Made by a program: the position numbers and the translations under genes. From Runella sp. (GTDB taxonomy: Bacteria > Bacteroidota > Bacteroidia > Cytophagales > Spirosomataceae), in contig NZ_JAIXST010000342.1 of the NCBI RefSeq assembly GCF_027484545.1, positions 1 to 38,460 on the forward strand: a DNA stretch of 38,460 nt, in the 5' to 3' direction. Shown piece after piece: positions 8,902-18,531 of the stretch; position 1 is the first letter of the stretch; each line of letters opens with the position of its first letter. A model generated the notes under the pieces. It ran no database searches, was not told the DNA's origin, and saw only the letters and a program-made list of their open reading frames with translations.

Positions 8902-10371
8902 TTATTTGATACCACCCATCCAGTCTTTGAGAGGGCGTTGAAGAATAAATATAATACTGCCCACGGCCAAACAAAACCAAACGATGCTCATAAACATTTG
9001 GGGCATTTGTTGTACGTTTTCTTCGTCAAAACCACCAGCAAACAAACCGGCAAAAAGATTACCCAAAGCTGTCGCTACAAACCAAATGCCCATGAGTTGG
9101 CTAAGATATTTTTTAGGAGCCAATTTGGTATAAGCACTTAAGCCTACGGGGCTGAGGCAAACTTCGCCGAGGGTGTGAAATAAGTACGTAAAAATCAGAA
9201 AAAGGGAGGAAGCTTTTACGCCGGTAAGGGCAGTTTTGGCTCCCCAAACCATAATGTAATAGCCTAACGCCAAGAGAAATAAACCCATGGCAAACTTTAT
9301 GAGTAAGGGCGGATTGAGTTTTTTCTTTTCTAAAAGCACCCAAAATCCTCCTAAAATAGGCGCAAAGATCAGGATAAAAAAAGGATTGAAATTTTGAAAC
9401 CAGCTGGAAGGTATTCCGAAGGGTAATTCAGAATAGCGATCGGCAAAAATTTGCAGGGAAGAGCCTTGCTGCTCAAAACCAGCCCAAAACAGGACTGCTC
9501 CCCAAAACAAAATGAACAGAATCACGACGCGTTTCATCTCGATTTTGGAAAGGTTGGAAGCAAAAAGCATATTGGCAAAATAAATGATGACCACGGCTAT
9601 CGCAATCAAACCCATGGAGGTGGCCACGCCTTTTTTACTATCCCAAGCAAACGTTCCGCTCAATTGTAAATAGGTAATAAATATCACCAGAAGCCCCACC
9701 AATGCCCACGCAAGCGGGTTGGTTTTTTCGCCACCTGCTTTTACCTCCTGTACTTTTGGGTACATACCTTTGTCTTGCAGATAAGGCTGCGCAAAAATTC
9801 GATACACAATTAAGCCTAAAAACATCGCTACTGCCGCTGCGCCAAAACCATAGTGCCATCCTACTTTTTGCCCCAAATAGCCTACAATGGTGATGCCGAA
9901 AAACGACCCCATGTTGATACCCATATAAAAAATAGAAAAAGCGGCGTCTCTGATGGCACCGCCTTGGGGGTATAACTCACTGACAATGGAGCTGATATTG
10001 GGTTTGAGCAGTCCTGTTCCAATCGCTACTAAACCTAAACCCGAAAAAAATACAGCTTGGTCGGAGGGAAAGGCCAATACAATGTGTCCCAACATGATAG
10101 CGATACCGCCGTACCAAATGGATTTTCGCTGCCCTAAAATGTTGTCGGCAAGCCATCCGCCGGGCAACGACAACAAATAAACGGAAAATGTATAAAGTCC
10201 ATAGATAGCTCCCCCCTCGCCTTCGTTGAGCCCCATTCCGCCCTTTGTTTTATCCAATAAAAAGAGCAAGAGAATGGCTCGCATACCGTAGTAGGAAAAT
10301 CGCTCCCACATTTCGGTAAAAAATAAAACGAATAAGCCTCTTGGGTGTCCAAATACTGTTTTTTCTGCCAT
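8902..10371 (-). CDS. POT-family proton-dependent oligopeptide transporter
   Basis: The product (489 residues) is an inner-membrane major-facilitator carrier that imports di- and tripeptides with protons. The diagnostic ExxERFxYY motif is at residues 20-28 (EMWERFSYY). The loop GGWLADNILGQRKSIWYGG and the PTR2 signature FYMGINMGSFFG follow. About 12-14 hydrophobic segments cover the chain. The ATG at 10371 yields the canonical N-terminus. It is the first gene of a run with the cyclo-ligase and perhaps the plug-domain protein. A TATATTTG box (10416-10423, minus strand) lies 45 bp upstream. Confidence 0.93.
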   Translation of the reverse strand: MAEKTVFGHPRGLFVLFFTEMWERFSYYGMRAILLLFLLDKTKGGMGLNEGEGGAIYGLYTFSVYLLSLPGGWLADNILGQRKSIWYGGIAIMLGHIVLAFPSDQAVFFSGLGLVAIGTGLLKPNISSIVSELYPQGGAIRDAAFSIFYMGINMGSFFGITIVGYLGQKVGWHYGFGAAAVAMFLGLIVYRIFAQPYLQDKGMYPKVQEVKAGGEKTNPLAWALVGLLVIFITYLQLSGTFAWDSKKGVATSMGLIAIAVVIIYFANMLFASNLSKIEMKRVVILFILFWGAVLFWAGFEQQGSSLQIFADRYSELPFGIPSSWFQNFNPFFILIFAPILGGFWVLLEKKKLNPPLLIKFAMGLFLLALGYYIMVWGAKTALTGVKASSLFLIFTYLFHTLGEVCLSPVGLSAYTKLAPKKYLSQLMGIWFVATALGNLFAGLFAGGFDEENVQQMPQMFMSIVWFCLAVGSIIFILQRPLKDWMGGIK

Positions 10372-10392
10372 AAAAAATTGGGTTTAGTTGGA

Positions 10393-10863
10393 TTATAAAA
10401 GTGAGCTAACTGTCACAAATATATAAAAAAAGCCCAATTCATAAGCGATTATGTCAATTACATTCCCCCGGTTGTACCAGAAAAACTGTTCCGCCAGCGG
10501 CATCTGCGAATTGGTTCGCGGGTCATCGCCCGTAAAAGCACTTGAAGAAAACTCGACTTGATTATCCACAAACTCATAGATAATTGCGTATGAATTTCCC
10601 TTGCTCATCAGGTATTTTTGCGTTTGGCTATTGCTGTTCGCCTTGAACCATAAGGAGAAAGTAAAATTGGTGGTGAAGTTTAACGTGGCATTGTGCGGCA
10701 CCACGACATAGTCGTTTACTCCGTCAAAATTTAAAGCCGCTCCGGTCTGAGCAACAGCAATCGTATTTCCCCAAAAAATCAACCATTCGAAAGTAAAAGC
10801 AGTAATCAGGTAAGTGTGCGCAGAAAACGCAGGATTTTTCAAAGAGTAGAGTTTCTTTTTCAT
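10393..10863 (-). pseudogene. Truncated LamG / concanavalin-like secreted protein
   Basis: From ATG at 10863 the product would have a signal-like N-terminus and then the opening strands of a LamG domain (GAALNFDGVNDYVVVPHNATL, then FTFSLWFKANS). The similarity stops near PLAEQ, where the family normally has a WHHVA-type strand. The remaining 30 residues are hydrophobic and unrelated and run into the promoter region of the peptide transporter. LamG domains need about 150-200 residues and usually belong to much longer surface proteins. The gene therefore looks like a 5' remnant whose 3' part was deleted. An ATG at 10941 is also in frame but adds a stretch that does not look coding. Confidence 0.6.
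10416..10423 (-). promoter_or_regulatory. -7 box of the peptide-transporter promoter
   Basis: On the minus strand this reads TATATTTG, a full match to the Bacteroidota -7 consensus TAnnTTTG, 45 bp before the transporter start codon. No convincing -33 TTTG is present at 19-21 bases. Confidence 0.45.
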
Positions 10864-11050
10864 CTTAGTATCATTTAACGTTGAAAATGCATTGGTATAA
10901 GGCGGAACCGTTACTGAAGGGAATAGCAGTTGCATATACAAAAAATCGTATAAGGTTGATTCCTTGTGTATTAATGCAATTTATAGAAAATATAGATGGA
11001 AAAAAGTTGCGAAGTGAGGACAAGTTATTTTAAGGTCAAAATGACCCCTT

Positions 11051-11091
11051 ATTCATGAAAATTTAATCTCAAGGACTAAATTTTCATGAAT
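11051..11091. repeat. Perfect 15-bp AT-rich hairpin after the efflux operon
   Basis: Arms 11051-11065 and 11077-11091 are perfect reverse complements around an 11-base loop, beginning 43 bases past the stop of the outer-membrane-factor gene. A second small palindrome (GGTCA-AAA-TGACC, 11034-11046) follows in the direction of transcription. Together they probably end or stabilise the efflux operon mRNA, although there is no T-run. The rest of 10942-11134 holds no gene I can support. Confidence 0.6.
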
Positions 11092-11134
11092 GAAATATCA
11101 GCTTCTAAAAATCAGACTTATACAAAAACAGCGT

Positions 11135-12580
11135 TTATTTCCAACCGCCTCCTAATGCCCGATAGATGTTAATGAGAGAATAATACTGCCGTTTGCGGAC
11201 GTCAATAAGTTCAATTTTAGATTGTAAGGCATTTTTACGGTTCAAAATTACCTCCAGGTACGAAGCGCGACCCGTTGAAAAAAGCTCCGAAGCAGTCTGA
11301 ATGGACTTGTTCAGTACATCGGCTTCTGAGGTTTTGAGGGCGTGCAGTTTTTCCAGATTATTGATGAGTACCATTTGGTTATAGACTTCAAAATAACCGT
11401 TCAGAATACTTTTTTGGTAATTGTACAACGCTTCTACCTGCGCAGCCCTTGCGGTTTTCAACTCAGCTTTCATTGCACTTTTGTTGAATAAGGGGGCCGT
11501 CAGACCGCCGATAAGGTTGTAAGCAATGGAATGCGGCGAAATCAAAAATTCGGGATTGAAAGATTGCAGTCCCAGCACCGCCGTAATATTCAAAGAAGGA
11601 TAAAAAGCTGCTTTGGCAATGTACACGTTCGCTTTGGTGGCGGTCAATTCATAGTCGGCCTGCCGCACATCCGTACGATTTTTCAACAGTTCGGCGGGAA
11701 TGCCGGCCCTGACCAACGCAGGCAAAGGTGTGGTAAATCGTGACTTATTGCGCCGGATAGGCTGCGGATAGCGGCCCAGCAGGAAGTTGATTCTATTCTC
11801 AATTTCCACGATGCGTTGAGAAACTTCCACTTCAAAACTTTTGGAATTAAGCACTTGCGCTTCAAACTGTTTGACAGCCAGTTCATTGGCTCGGCCTGCG
11901 TCTTTCTGGATTTTGATGATGGCCAACTCGTTGTCCTGCAAAGTGATAGTTTCGCGAATGATGTCCAATTCGTTCTCAAATGCCAGCAATTCATAGTACA
12001 AAAGGGCAATATCAGCAATGAGATTGGTAAGAACAAAATTACGCCCTTCAACCGTTGCCAGATAGCGCGCCAGTGCAGCCTCTTTGCGGGTGCGTAGCTT
12101 TCCCCAAATATCAATTTCCCAAGAGCTTTGCAAACCGATATTGAAATCGGGTAAATATTCGGGAATGTTTTGGTCTTCGGAAATATTGTTGGAAAAATTG
12201 GTTTCGTAATTTCCAATCCCGTCCATCGTGTATTTTCCAAAACGGCGTTGCCCCACCGACCCAATGCCTGATACGAAAGGCAGCGTCAGTCCTTTGGCCT
12301 GTTCTATCTGCGCGCGTCCCATTTCAATGCGCTGCATGGCGAGCCGCAGATCAATGTTGTTGTTGAGGGCTGTGTCAATAAGCGCCGTTAGCGTGGTATC
12401 CGAAAAATAGTTTTTCCAATGAATATCGGCCGAATTACCCTCTTTTTGCGCAATGGGATATGCCTCGGGCATGGCCGTCAGCGAAGGCAGTTGCTCGGGA
12501 GTTTTTAACAGTTTACAGCCTGAACCTACAAAGAGTAAAGTCGCGGCAACGATGATGTTTTTATATGATAAGTTACGCAT
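11135..12580 (-). CDS. RND efflux outer-membrane lipoprotein factor (TolC/NodT family)
   Basis: The product (481 residues from ATG 12580) is the outer-membrane channel of the tripartite pump encoded just upstream. It has a lipoprotein signal with a lipobox ending at Cys22 (LFVGSGC). Two OEP repeats follow: the first has AMQRIEMGRAQIEQAKG and FNIGLQSSWEIDIWGKLR, the second TDVRQADYELTATKANVYIAKAAFYPSL. This is the classic NodT/OprM pattern. I chose ATG 12580 over an in-frame upstream start because it gives the lipobox and because its ATGCGTAA overlaps the stop of the pump gene by eight bases, a typical coupling arrangement. It is the last gene of the operon. Confidence 0.9.
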   Translation of the reverse strand: MRNLSYKNIIVAATLLFVGSGCKLLKTPEQLPSLTAMPEAYPIAQKEGNSADIHWKNYFSDTTLTALIDTALNNNIDLRLAMQRIEMGRAQIEQAKGLTLPFVSGIGSVGQRRFGKYTMDGIGNYETNFSNNISEDQNIPEYLPDFNIGLQSSWEIDIWGKLRTRKEAALARYLATVEGRNFVLTNLIADIALLYYELLAFENELDIIRETITLQDNELAIIKIQKDAGRANELAVKQFEAQVLNSKSFEVEVSQRIVEIENRINFLLGRYPQPIRRNKSRFTTPLPALVRAGIPAELLKNRTDVRQADYELTATKANVYIAKAAFYPSLNITAVLGLQSFNPEFLISPHSIAYNLIGGLTAPLFNKSAMKAELKTARAAQVEALYNYQKSILNGYFEVYNQMVLINNLEKLHALKTSEADVLNKSIQTASELFSTGRASYLEVILNRKNALQSKIELIDVRKRQYYSLINIYRALGGGWK

Positions 12581-15500
12581 CAATTTCCTGGTTAAAGTAC
12601 ACTTCTTTCTTTTTCTTGGGAGTGGAAAAACGCTCGGAAAGCGTCGCAAAAATGACGTACAGCCCGGGAATGATAATCACCCCGAAGACCGTTCCGAAAA
12701 GCATTCCTCCCGCCGCCGCCGTTCCAATGGTTCTGTTTCCAATCGCGCCCGCACCCGAGGCCATAATCAGCGGAATCAAGCCGGCGATAAAGGCAAAGGA
12801 GGTCATCAAAATGGGTCGCAAGCGCGACGATGCCCCTTCAATGGCCGCCTGTAAGGGTTTCATGCCCTCGCCGCGTTTGAGAATGGCAAACTCCACGATC
12901 AGGATGGCATTTTTTCCCAACAACCCGATCAGCATCACCAGCGCTACCTGCGCGTAAATGTTGTTTTGCAACCCGAGCAGCAGCAAAAAGAAAAACGCTC
13001 CGAATACCCCCGTCGGCAAGGACAAAATCACGGGCACTGGCAGCAGAAAGCTCTCGTATTGGGCTGCCAGCAACAGATACACAAACACCAAACAGATGAT
13101 GAAAATATAAATGGCCTAATCGCCGGAAAGGATCTCGTCGCGGGTCATGCCCGACCACTCGTAGGTAAAGCCTTTGGGCAGTTTTTGGGCGGCTACTTCT
13201 TTGATGGCATTGATGGCGCTGCCGCTGCTGTAGCCGGGCGCAGCTTCACCATTAATCATGGCGGCAGTAAACATGTTGTAGCGGGTCAATTGCTCGGGGC
13301 CGTACACGCGCTCGGTTTTAACGAAGGCCGAATATGGTACCATTTCGCCCTCGTTATTCTTGACATACAGCTTCAAAATATCATCGGGTTGCGTGCGGTA
13401 TTCTGATGACGCCTGCACCATCACTTTGTACATTTGTCCGAAACGAATGAAATTGGTAGCGTAAAAACTTCCGATGAGCGATTGCAGATTGCTCATGGCG
13501 TTGTCGATGGAAACGCCTTTTTGAGCAGCTTTTTCGTTGTCGACGTGAATCAGGTATTGCGGGAAACTCGCATCAAAACTCGTGAAGGCATTGGCGATTT
13601 CGGGGCGTTTGTTGAGTTCTTCAATGAAATTTTTCGTTACTTTTTCCATCGCCTGTAAATCACCTTTGCCCGTTCTGTCCTGTAATCGCATTTCAAATCC
13701 GCCGGCGTTTCCGTAGCCCGGCACGGCGGGAGGCGGGAAAAACTGAATGCTGGCGTCTTTGATGTATTTGGTCTTTTCGGTCAAAATTCGAATCACATCG
13801 TCTACCGACTCTGTGCGGTTTTCCCACGGTTTGAGGTTGATCATGCCCATTCCAAAGGAAGCCCCCGAGCCGTCGGTCATCAAACTGAAACCTGCCAGCG
13901 TAGAAATGGACTCCACCGCCCCGATTTTTTGGGTTTCTTTCTGAATCTCGTCCATAACCGATTCTGTCCGTTCCAGCGTCGCGCCCGACGGCGTGGTTAC
14001 GTTGGCATACACCGTTCCCTGATCTTCGGTGGGAATAAACCCGGACGGCAGAACAACGCTCGTTCCCCATGTGGCAGCAATGAAAAAGACCAGCATCAGC
14101 ACTGTCACCACGCGACGGTTGGCAATGACGCCCAGCAGGGCTTTGTAGCGGTCGGAAAGTCGATTGTACCAATGGTTAAACCCGTCAAAGAAGCGAGTCA
14201 ACAGCGTCTCTTTGCGTCCGTGATTATTTTTGAGCATAATGGCGCAAAGGGCGGGCGTCAAAGTCAGGGCGTTGACGCCCGAAATGACAATCGCAATCGC
14301 CATGGTAATGGAAAACTGACGGTAAAACACCCCCGAAGGCCCTTCCATAAACGCCACCGGTACAAACACCGCCGACATCACCAACGTTATGGCGACAATC
14401 GCTCCGCTGATTTCGTCCATGGCTTCGATGGTAGCGGTTTGCGCATCCAACCCTTTTTCTTCCATTTTGGCGTGAACCGCTTCTACCACCACGATGGCAT
14501 TATCGACCACAATACCGATGGCCAACACGAGTGCAAAAAGCGTGAGCAGGTTAATCGAAAACCCGAATAACTGCATAAAAAAGAAGGTTCCCACCAATGA
14601 AACCGGCACGGCCAAGGCGGGAATCAGCGTAGAGCGGAAGTCCTGAAGAAAGATAAACACCACCAACGCCACCAAAATAAAGGCTTCAATGAGGGTCTTG
14701 ATCACTTCGTGAATGGAGGCATCCAAAAAACGCGACACGTCGTAACTGATGGTGTAATCCATGCCGGGTGGAAACGTGGTGCTTTTCAACTCGGCCATTT
14801 TGGCTTTTACGTTGGCAATCACCTCACTGGCGTTAGAGCCGGGGCGCTGCTTGAGCAAAATTGCCGCTGATGGTTGGCCGTTTTCTTTGGATAATACATC
14901 ATAATCCAACGAGCCGAATTCAATTTCGGCCACGTCTTTCAGCCGCAGCATATTGCCGCTGGCGTTGGCTTTGATGACAATGTTTTCATATTGCTCTTTG
15001 CTTGTGAATTTTCCCGTATAGCGCAAAACATATTGCAGCGACTGCGGACGGCGCCCCGAGCTTTCACCGATTTTTCCGGGCGCGGCTTCTACGTTTTGGT
15101 TGCGCAGGGCGGTGATAACGTCTTCCGCCGACACGTCATAGACGGTCATGCGATCAGGTTTGAGCCACACCCGCATGGAGTATTCGCGTTGGCCCATAAT
15201 GTCGGCAAAACCCACGCCGTCGATGCGTTTGAGTTCTGCCATCACGTTGATATCGGCAAAATTGAACAGGAATTTCTCGTCGGCGGCGGTATCAGCGCTC
15301 ATGAGGTTAAGGTACATGAGCATACTGTTGACCTCTTTTTCGGTCACTACTCCCGCCTTGATAACCTCTTCGGGCATTTCGTCCAATACCGCCGTGACGC
15401 GGGTTTGGACGTTAACGGCGGCTAAGTCGGGGTCGGTTCCTACTTTAAAATAGACTTGAATGATACTCGTTCCGTCGTTGCCGGATACCGACGTCATATA

Positions 15501-15728
15501 GGTCATGCCGGGTACTCCGTTGATGGCGCGCTCCATGGGAGTCACGACCGCTTTAGCGCAGGTTTCGGCGTTGGCACCTGTGTACTTAGTCGTGACCGTC
15601 ACGGCCGGCGGTGCAATGTCGGGGTACTGAGTTACGGGTAATTGAGTCATTGACAAAATACCCAACAGCGTAATAATCAAAGAAATAACAATAGACAGGA
15701 CAGGCCTGTGAATGAATGTGGTAAACAT
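12573..15728 (-). pseudogene. RND multidrug efflux pump (HAE1/AcrB type) interrupted by one in-frame amber codon
   Basis: Read through, the gene encodes 1051 residues, the AcrB length. It is an inner-membrane proton-driven drug exporter with 12 helices and two large periplasmic loops. The N-terminus MFTTFIHRPV, the PDIAPPAV motif and GKNAILIVEFA (proton-relay Lys) near the end are all present. A TAG at 13116-13118 interrupts it after 870 codons, and the same frame continues at once (AIYIFIICLVFVYLLLAAQYES). The family often has Gln here, so CAG to TAG explains the break. The second half alone (to 12573) could only start at a poor TTG (13091). TM4 has Asp409-Asn410 where AcrB has two Asp. The cause may be true inactivation, suppression or a sequencing error. 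Confidence 0.85.
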
Positions 15729-15774
15729 GCGAAAATGACTTTAAAGGTGAGATAACAGGAAATGAGCAGGCATT

Positions 15775-16896
15775 TTACTGCTGCTCCAATTGGTTAATGA
15801 TCTGTCTTAAAGGAACCATTTCGGGGTCTACCTGCATGCCCACTTTTATGTCCTGAATGCCTTCATAAATGATTTTGTCATTCATGCTCAATCCTGATTC
15901 AAGAATGTATAAGTGCGGAATCCGCAATTTGGGCACAAAACTCCGCATCTGCACTTTGTTGTCTTTGTCGATGACGTATACGTAGATTTTATCCTGAATT
16001 TCAAATGTTGATTTTTGAGGAATGACTAAGGCATTATGGACCTTTTTTAAAATACGTACTTTTCCGCTGGAGCCGTGTTTGAGGATGCGTTCGGGATTGG
16101 GGAAACGGGCTCGAAAGGCAATGCTGCCTGTGGCGTTGTCAAATTCTCCTTCGATGGTTTCGACGTATCCTTTGTGCGAATGCTCTTCGTTATTGGCCAA
16201 AATGAGCGAAACTTCATTGCGATGGGCCGCTTCGCGGTTGCCGGAGGCAAACTCCAGGTATTCTTTTTCCGAAACGTTGAAATAAGCGTACACTTCGTTG
16301 TTGTCGGAAAGAGTGGTAAGTAGTGTTCCTTCGTCGATCAAACTGCCCATTTTATTGGGGATGCGGTCAATGATGCCGTCGAACGGGGCTTTGATTTCCG
16401 AATAAGATAACTTAAGACGGGCACTTTGTTCTTCCGATTCGGCTTCTTCTACACGAGCATTCAGCGCATCGAGTTTGGCCTTTGCCATGTCGAGCTCCGT
16501 TTTGGAAACCACATTTTTATCGACCAATTTTTTGACATTTTGCAAATCCAACTCGGTCGTTTTTGCTTCGGCAATGGCACTTTTCAGGCCAGCCGTAGCT
16601 CGCAGCAGCGCTCCTTTATATTCCTGATTGCTGATGCGAAAGAGCACTTGGCCTTTTTTGACGGATTTACCTTCGTCTACGTGAATACTTTCAATATAGC
16701 CTTTTACCCAGGCGCGGATTTCTACATTTTTGACAGAATGAATATCTGATACATAATCGTTGTGATACATAGTGTCAATGGCGACGGGTTGAGTTACCTG
16801 AAATTTCTCTTTGGAGTTGTTTTTTGTTTGATTAGGGGGCGAACAGGCGGTTATGCATAGCACGACCACCGTAATAAGTACGGAGGATTTTCTCAT
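15775..16896 (-). CDS. RND efflux periplasmic adaptor (HlyD/AcrA family) lipoprotein
   Basis: The product (373 residues from ATG 16896) bridges the pump and the outer-membrane channel. It is a lipoprotein with the lipobox ending at Cys18 (LCITAC). A lipoyl-like half (EIRAWVKGYIESIHVDEGKSVKKGQVLF) precedes an alpha-helical hairpin (about 85-170), then the second lipoyl half (LSYSEIKAPFDGIIDR), a beta-barrel domain and a membrane-proximal domain. An in-frame ATG at 16977 would bury the signal, so 16896 is preferred. It is the first gene of the efflux operon, 46 bp before the pump gene. An imperfect hairpin lies in its leader region. Confidence 0.9.
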   Translation of the reverse strand: MRKSSVLITVVVLCITACSPPNQTKNNSKEKFQVTQPVAIDTMYHNDYVSDIHSVKNVEIRAWVKGYIESIHVDEGKSVKKGQVLFRISNQEYKGALLRATAGLKSAIAEAKTTELDLQNVKKLVDKNVVSKTELDMAKAKLDALNARVEEAESEEQSARLKLSYSEIKAPFDGIIDRIPNKMGSLIDEGTLLTTLSDNNEVYAYFNVSEKEYLEFASGNREAAHRNEVSLILANNEEHSHKGYVETIEGEFDNATGSIAFRARFPNPERILKHGSSGKVRILKKVHNALVIPQKSTFEIQDKIYVYVIDKDNKVQMRSFVPKLRIPHLYILESGLSMNDKIIYEGIQDIKVGMQVDPEMVPLRQIINQLEQQ

Positions 16897-16945
16897 AGCA
16901 ATAATGGATATTGAACGAAAAGTGGATGATAAAATACAAGGGCCT

Positions 16946-16968
16946 GAACACCCGTGTGGTAGGTGTTC
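16946..16968. repeat. Small hairpin upstream of the efflux operon
   Basis: GAACACC (16946-16952) and GGTGTTC (16962-16968) form a 7-bp stem with a 9-base loop, 50 bp upstream of the adaptor start codon. It could be a weak terminator for the small gene upstream or a regulator site. No T-run follows immediately. Confidence 0.35.
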
Positions 16969-17011
16969 GGAAGTCAATGAGAAAGATTACACTTTAAATA
17001 AAAGTGGACTG

Positions 17012-17419
17012 TTAAGCTTGGTTGGGCGGGGGAGAATTAGGCTCGCTGTAATGCGGTACGAAGTTGTCTGAGTAGCGCCTGAAATTGTCGGCAAAGCGTT
17101 CATCGCCGCCGGTGTGGGTAAACTCTAAATCGATGGGAGGCCAAATGAGACCGATACTGAATTCTTCCAGAAAATTACTTTCTTCACTTTTATCGTTGGA
17201 AGGTGTATCCTGATGGAAAACGGAAGGATTAAAAACGGTGCCGGCTAACCAACCGAAAAGAGTATCGGTTTGGGTATTTGAGGGAGTTGTTTCGTAAAAA
17301 AATCCTCTTTGCGAAAAGCTGGATGGGCTGACGGTATCCATAGACACATGTATCATTTGCAGTAAAACTACCCAGCAAATGATTCTTCTGATGATATGTG
17401 TTCTATCTGTCGCTTTCAT
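17012..17419 (-). CDS. Small unknown protein with N-terminal membrane segment
   Basis: I do not recognise this 135-residue product. Residues 8-26 (HIIRRIICWVVLLQMIHVS) are hydrophobic with preceding positive charges, so it is either anchored in the inner membrane or secreted. The rest is polar and rich in Pro, Ser and Asn, ending SPPPNQA, and looks unstructured. It lies about 115 bp upstream of the efflux adaptor on the same strand and may be the first gene of that transcript. A TATATTTG box at 17430-17437 (minus strand) is only 10 bp before the ATG, which would make the mRNA almost leaderless or the true start later. Confidence 0.5.
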   Translation of the reverse strand: MKATDRTHIIRRIICWVVLLQMIHVSMDTVSPSSFSQRGFFYETTPSNTQTDTLFGWLAGTVFNPSVFHQDTPSNDKSEESNFLEEFSIGLIWPPIDLEFTHTGGDERFADNFRRYSDNFVPHYSEPNSPPPNQA

Positions 17420-17515
17420 ATTCTTATGACAAATATAGACACAAAACCCTTTTTTGGGGAATAGGTTAGTAAAAAAATTAAAAAAGTATAAAATTGTAAA
17501 GCACCGTTGTGTGAC

Positions 17516-18496
17516 TCAAATTGCCTTTATTTGTCCTTTGACCTGCTCAATTTCCAACTGGACGTCCACTTTTTCGGTTAGTCTTTGCAGCTTGTCGAGC
17601 AGATTCTCCAAAAATTTTCGGTGGGTGATTGTGTTGGGTTGGAGCGGTCGGTGAGCCAGGGATTGACGAATTTTTGTCCATTCCGCCATAAATTGCTGTA
17701 AACTTTTCTCAAAATAAGTTGCTGAGAATTGTTCAAAAATGTAGTCTTCGGCCACCTCGCTGGGGTGAATCAGGTCTGATTTGTAAAAACGATAATCGCG
17801 AAGGTCGTCGAGCAGGAGTTCATAAGCGGGGAAATAATGAAAGTCGGGGTGAGATTCGCACAATTGGTGGCAAGCCACGCGCAGGATGGATTTACTGACG
17901 GCATTGAGGGGTAAGGTATCTTTGGTATGTCGAACGGGACTGACCGTCAGGATAATGGCGAGTTTTGAATGCCGATTGTCGATTTGTTGTACTAATTTTT
18001 TGAAATCATCAAGAATTGTTTCAATTGTCAACAATTCTTTTCGGAAATAATGGGCGGGAGTTTTATGACAATTTGCTACAATTTGATTGGTTTCCAAATG
18101 GCGATATACAAAAGCAGTTCCAAACGTAAAAATCAGGAAATCAGTTTTTTGTAACCAATTTTTTACTTCCTGCATTTTTTGAGTAAGACGCTCTGCCAAT
18201 TCCGCTTTGTCATTTCCCCAAAGCGATGAATGAAAATCATAATGAAACCAAACGCCTTGGTTTTCTACATACAAATCCTCGTCAGGTGATTGATTATCAA
18301 TGGTTTGCTTGAGGAGTTTTGCCATTGAAACAGGATTGAATATCGTCCCGAAAGGATTAGCCAACGCAGGGATTTTGTTGTCGGATAAACGGTTTCCGAT
18401 CACCTCCGCAAAACATGAGCCTATTGTCAGAACAGGCGTTTGCAGGGAAATTCTTTCACTGCTTGGTGTAATGGGAATTTCGGTTCGAAAATGCAC
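17516..18496 (-). CDS. GSCFA domain protein
   Basis: The product (326 residues) carries the family-naming motif GSCFA at residues 26-30, followed by NPFGTIFNP (47-55), FTFGTAFVYR near 125 and a LTVSPVRHTKD segment. All are conserved in GSCFA proteins. The family is distantly related to SGNH/GDSL hydrolases and is widespread in Bacteroidota. Its substrate is unknown. No signal peptide is visible, so it is probably cytosolic. It starts 35 bp after the Rpn-type gene on the same strand. Confidence 0.85.
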   Translation of the reverse strand: MHFRTEIPITPSSERISLQTPVLTIGSCFAEVIGNRLSDNKIPALANPFGTIFNPVSMAKLLKQTIDNQSPDEDLYVENQGVWFHYDFHSSLWGNDKAELAERLTQKMQEVKNWLQKTDFLIFTFGTAFVYRHLETNQIVANCHKTPAHYFRKELLTIETILDDFKKLVQQIDNRHSKLAIILTVSPVRHTKDTLPLNAVSKSILRVACHQLCESHPDFHYFPAYELLLDDLRDYRFYKSDLIHPSEVAEDYIFEQFSATYFEKSLQQFMAEWTKIRQSLAHRPLQPNTITHRKFLENLLDKLQRLTEKVDVQLEIEQVKGQIKAI

Positions 18497-18531
18497 GGAA
18501 AAAGTTGTGAAAAGGTTTTGAAGAGGTGAAG

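Noticed and set aside
12838-13158. Reading frame bridging the amber codon of the RND pump
   Set aside because: It is a shadow frame of the pump gene. The true frame is the same before and after the TAG.
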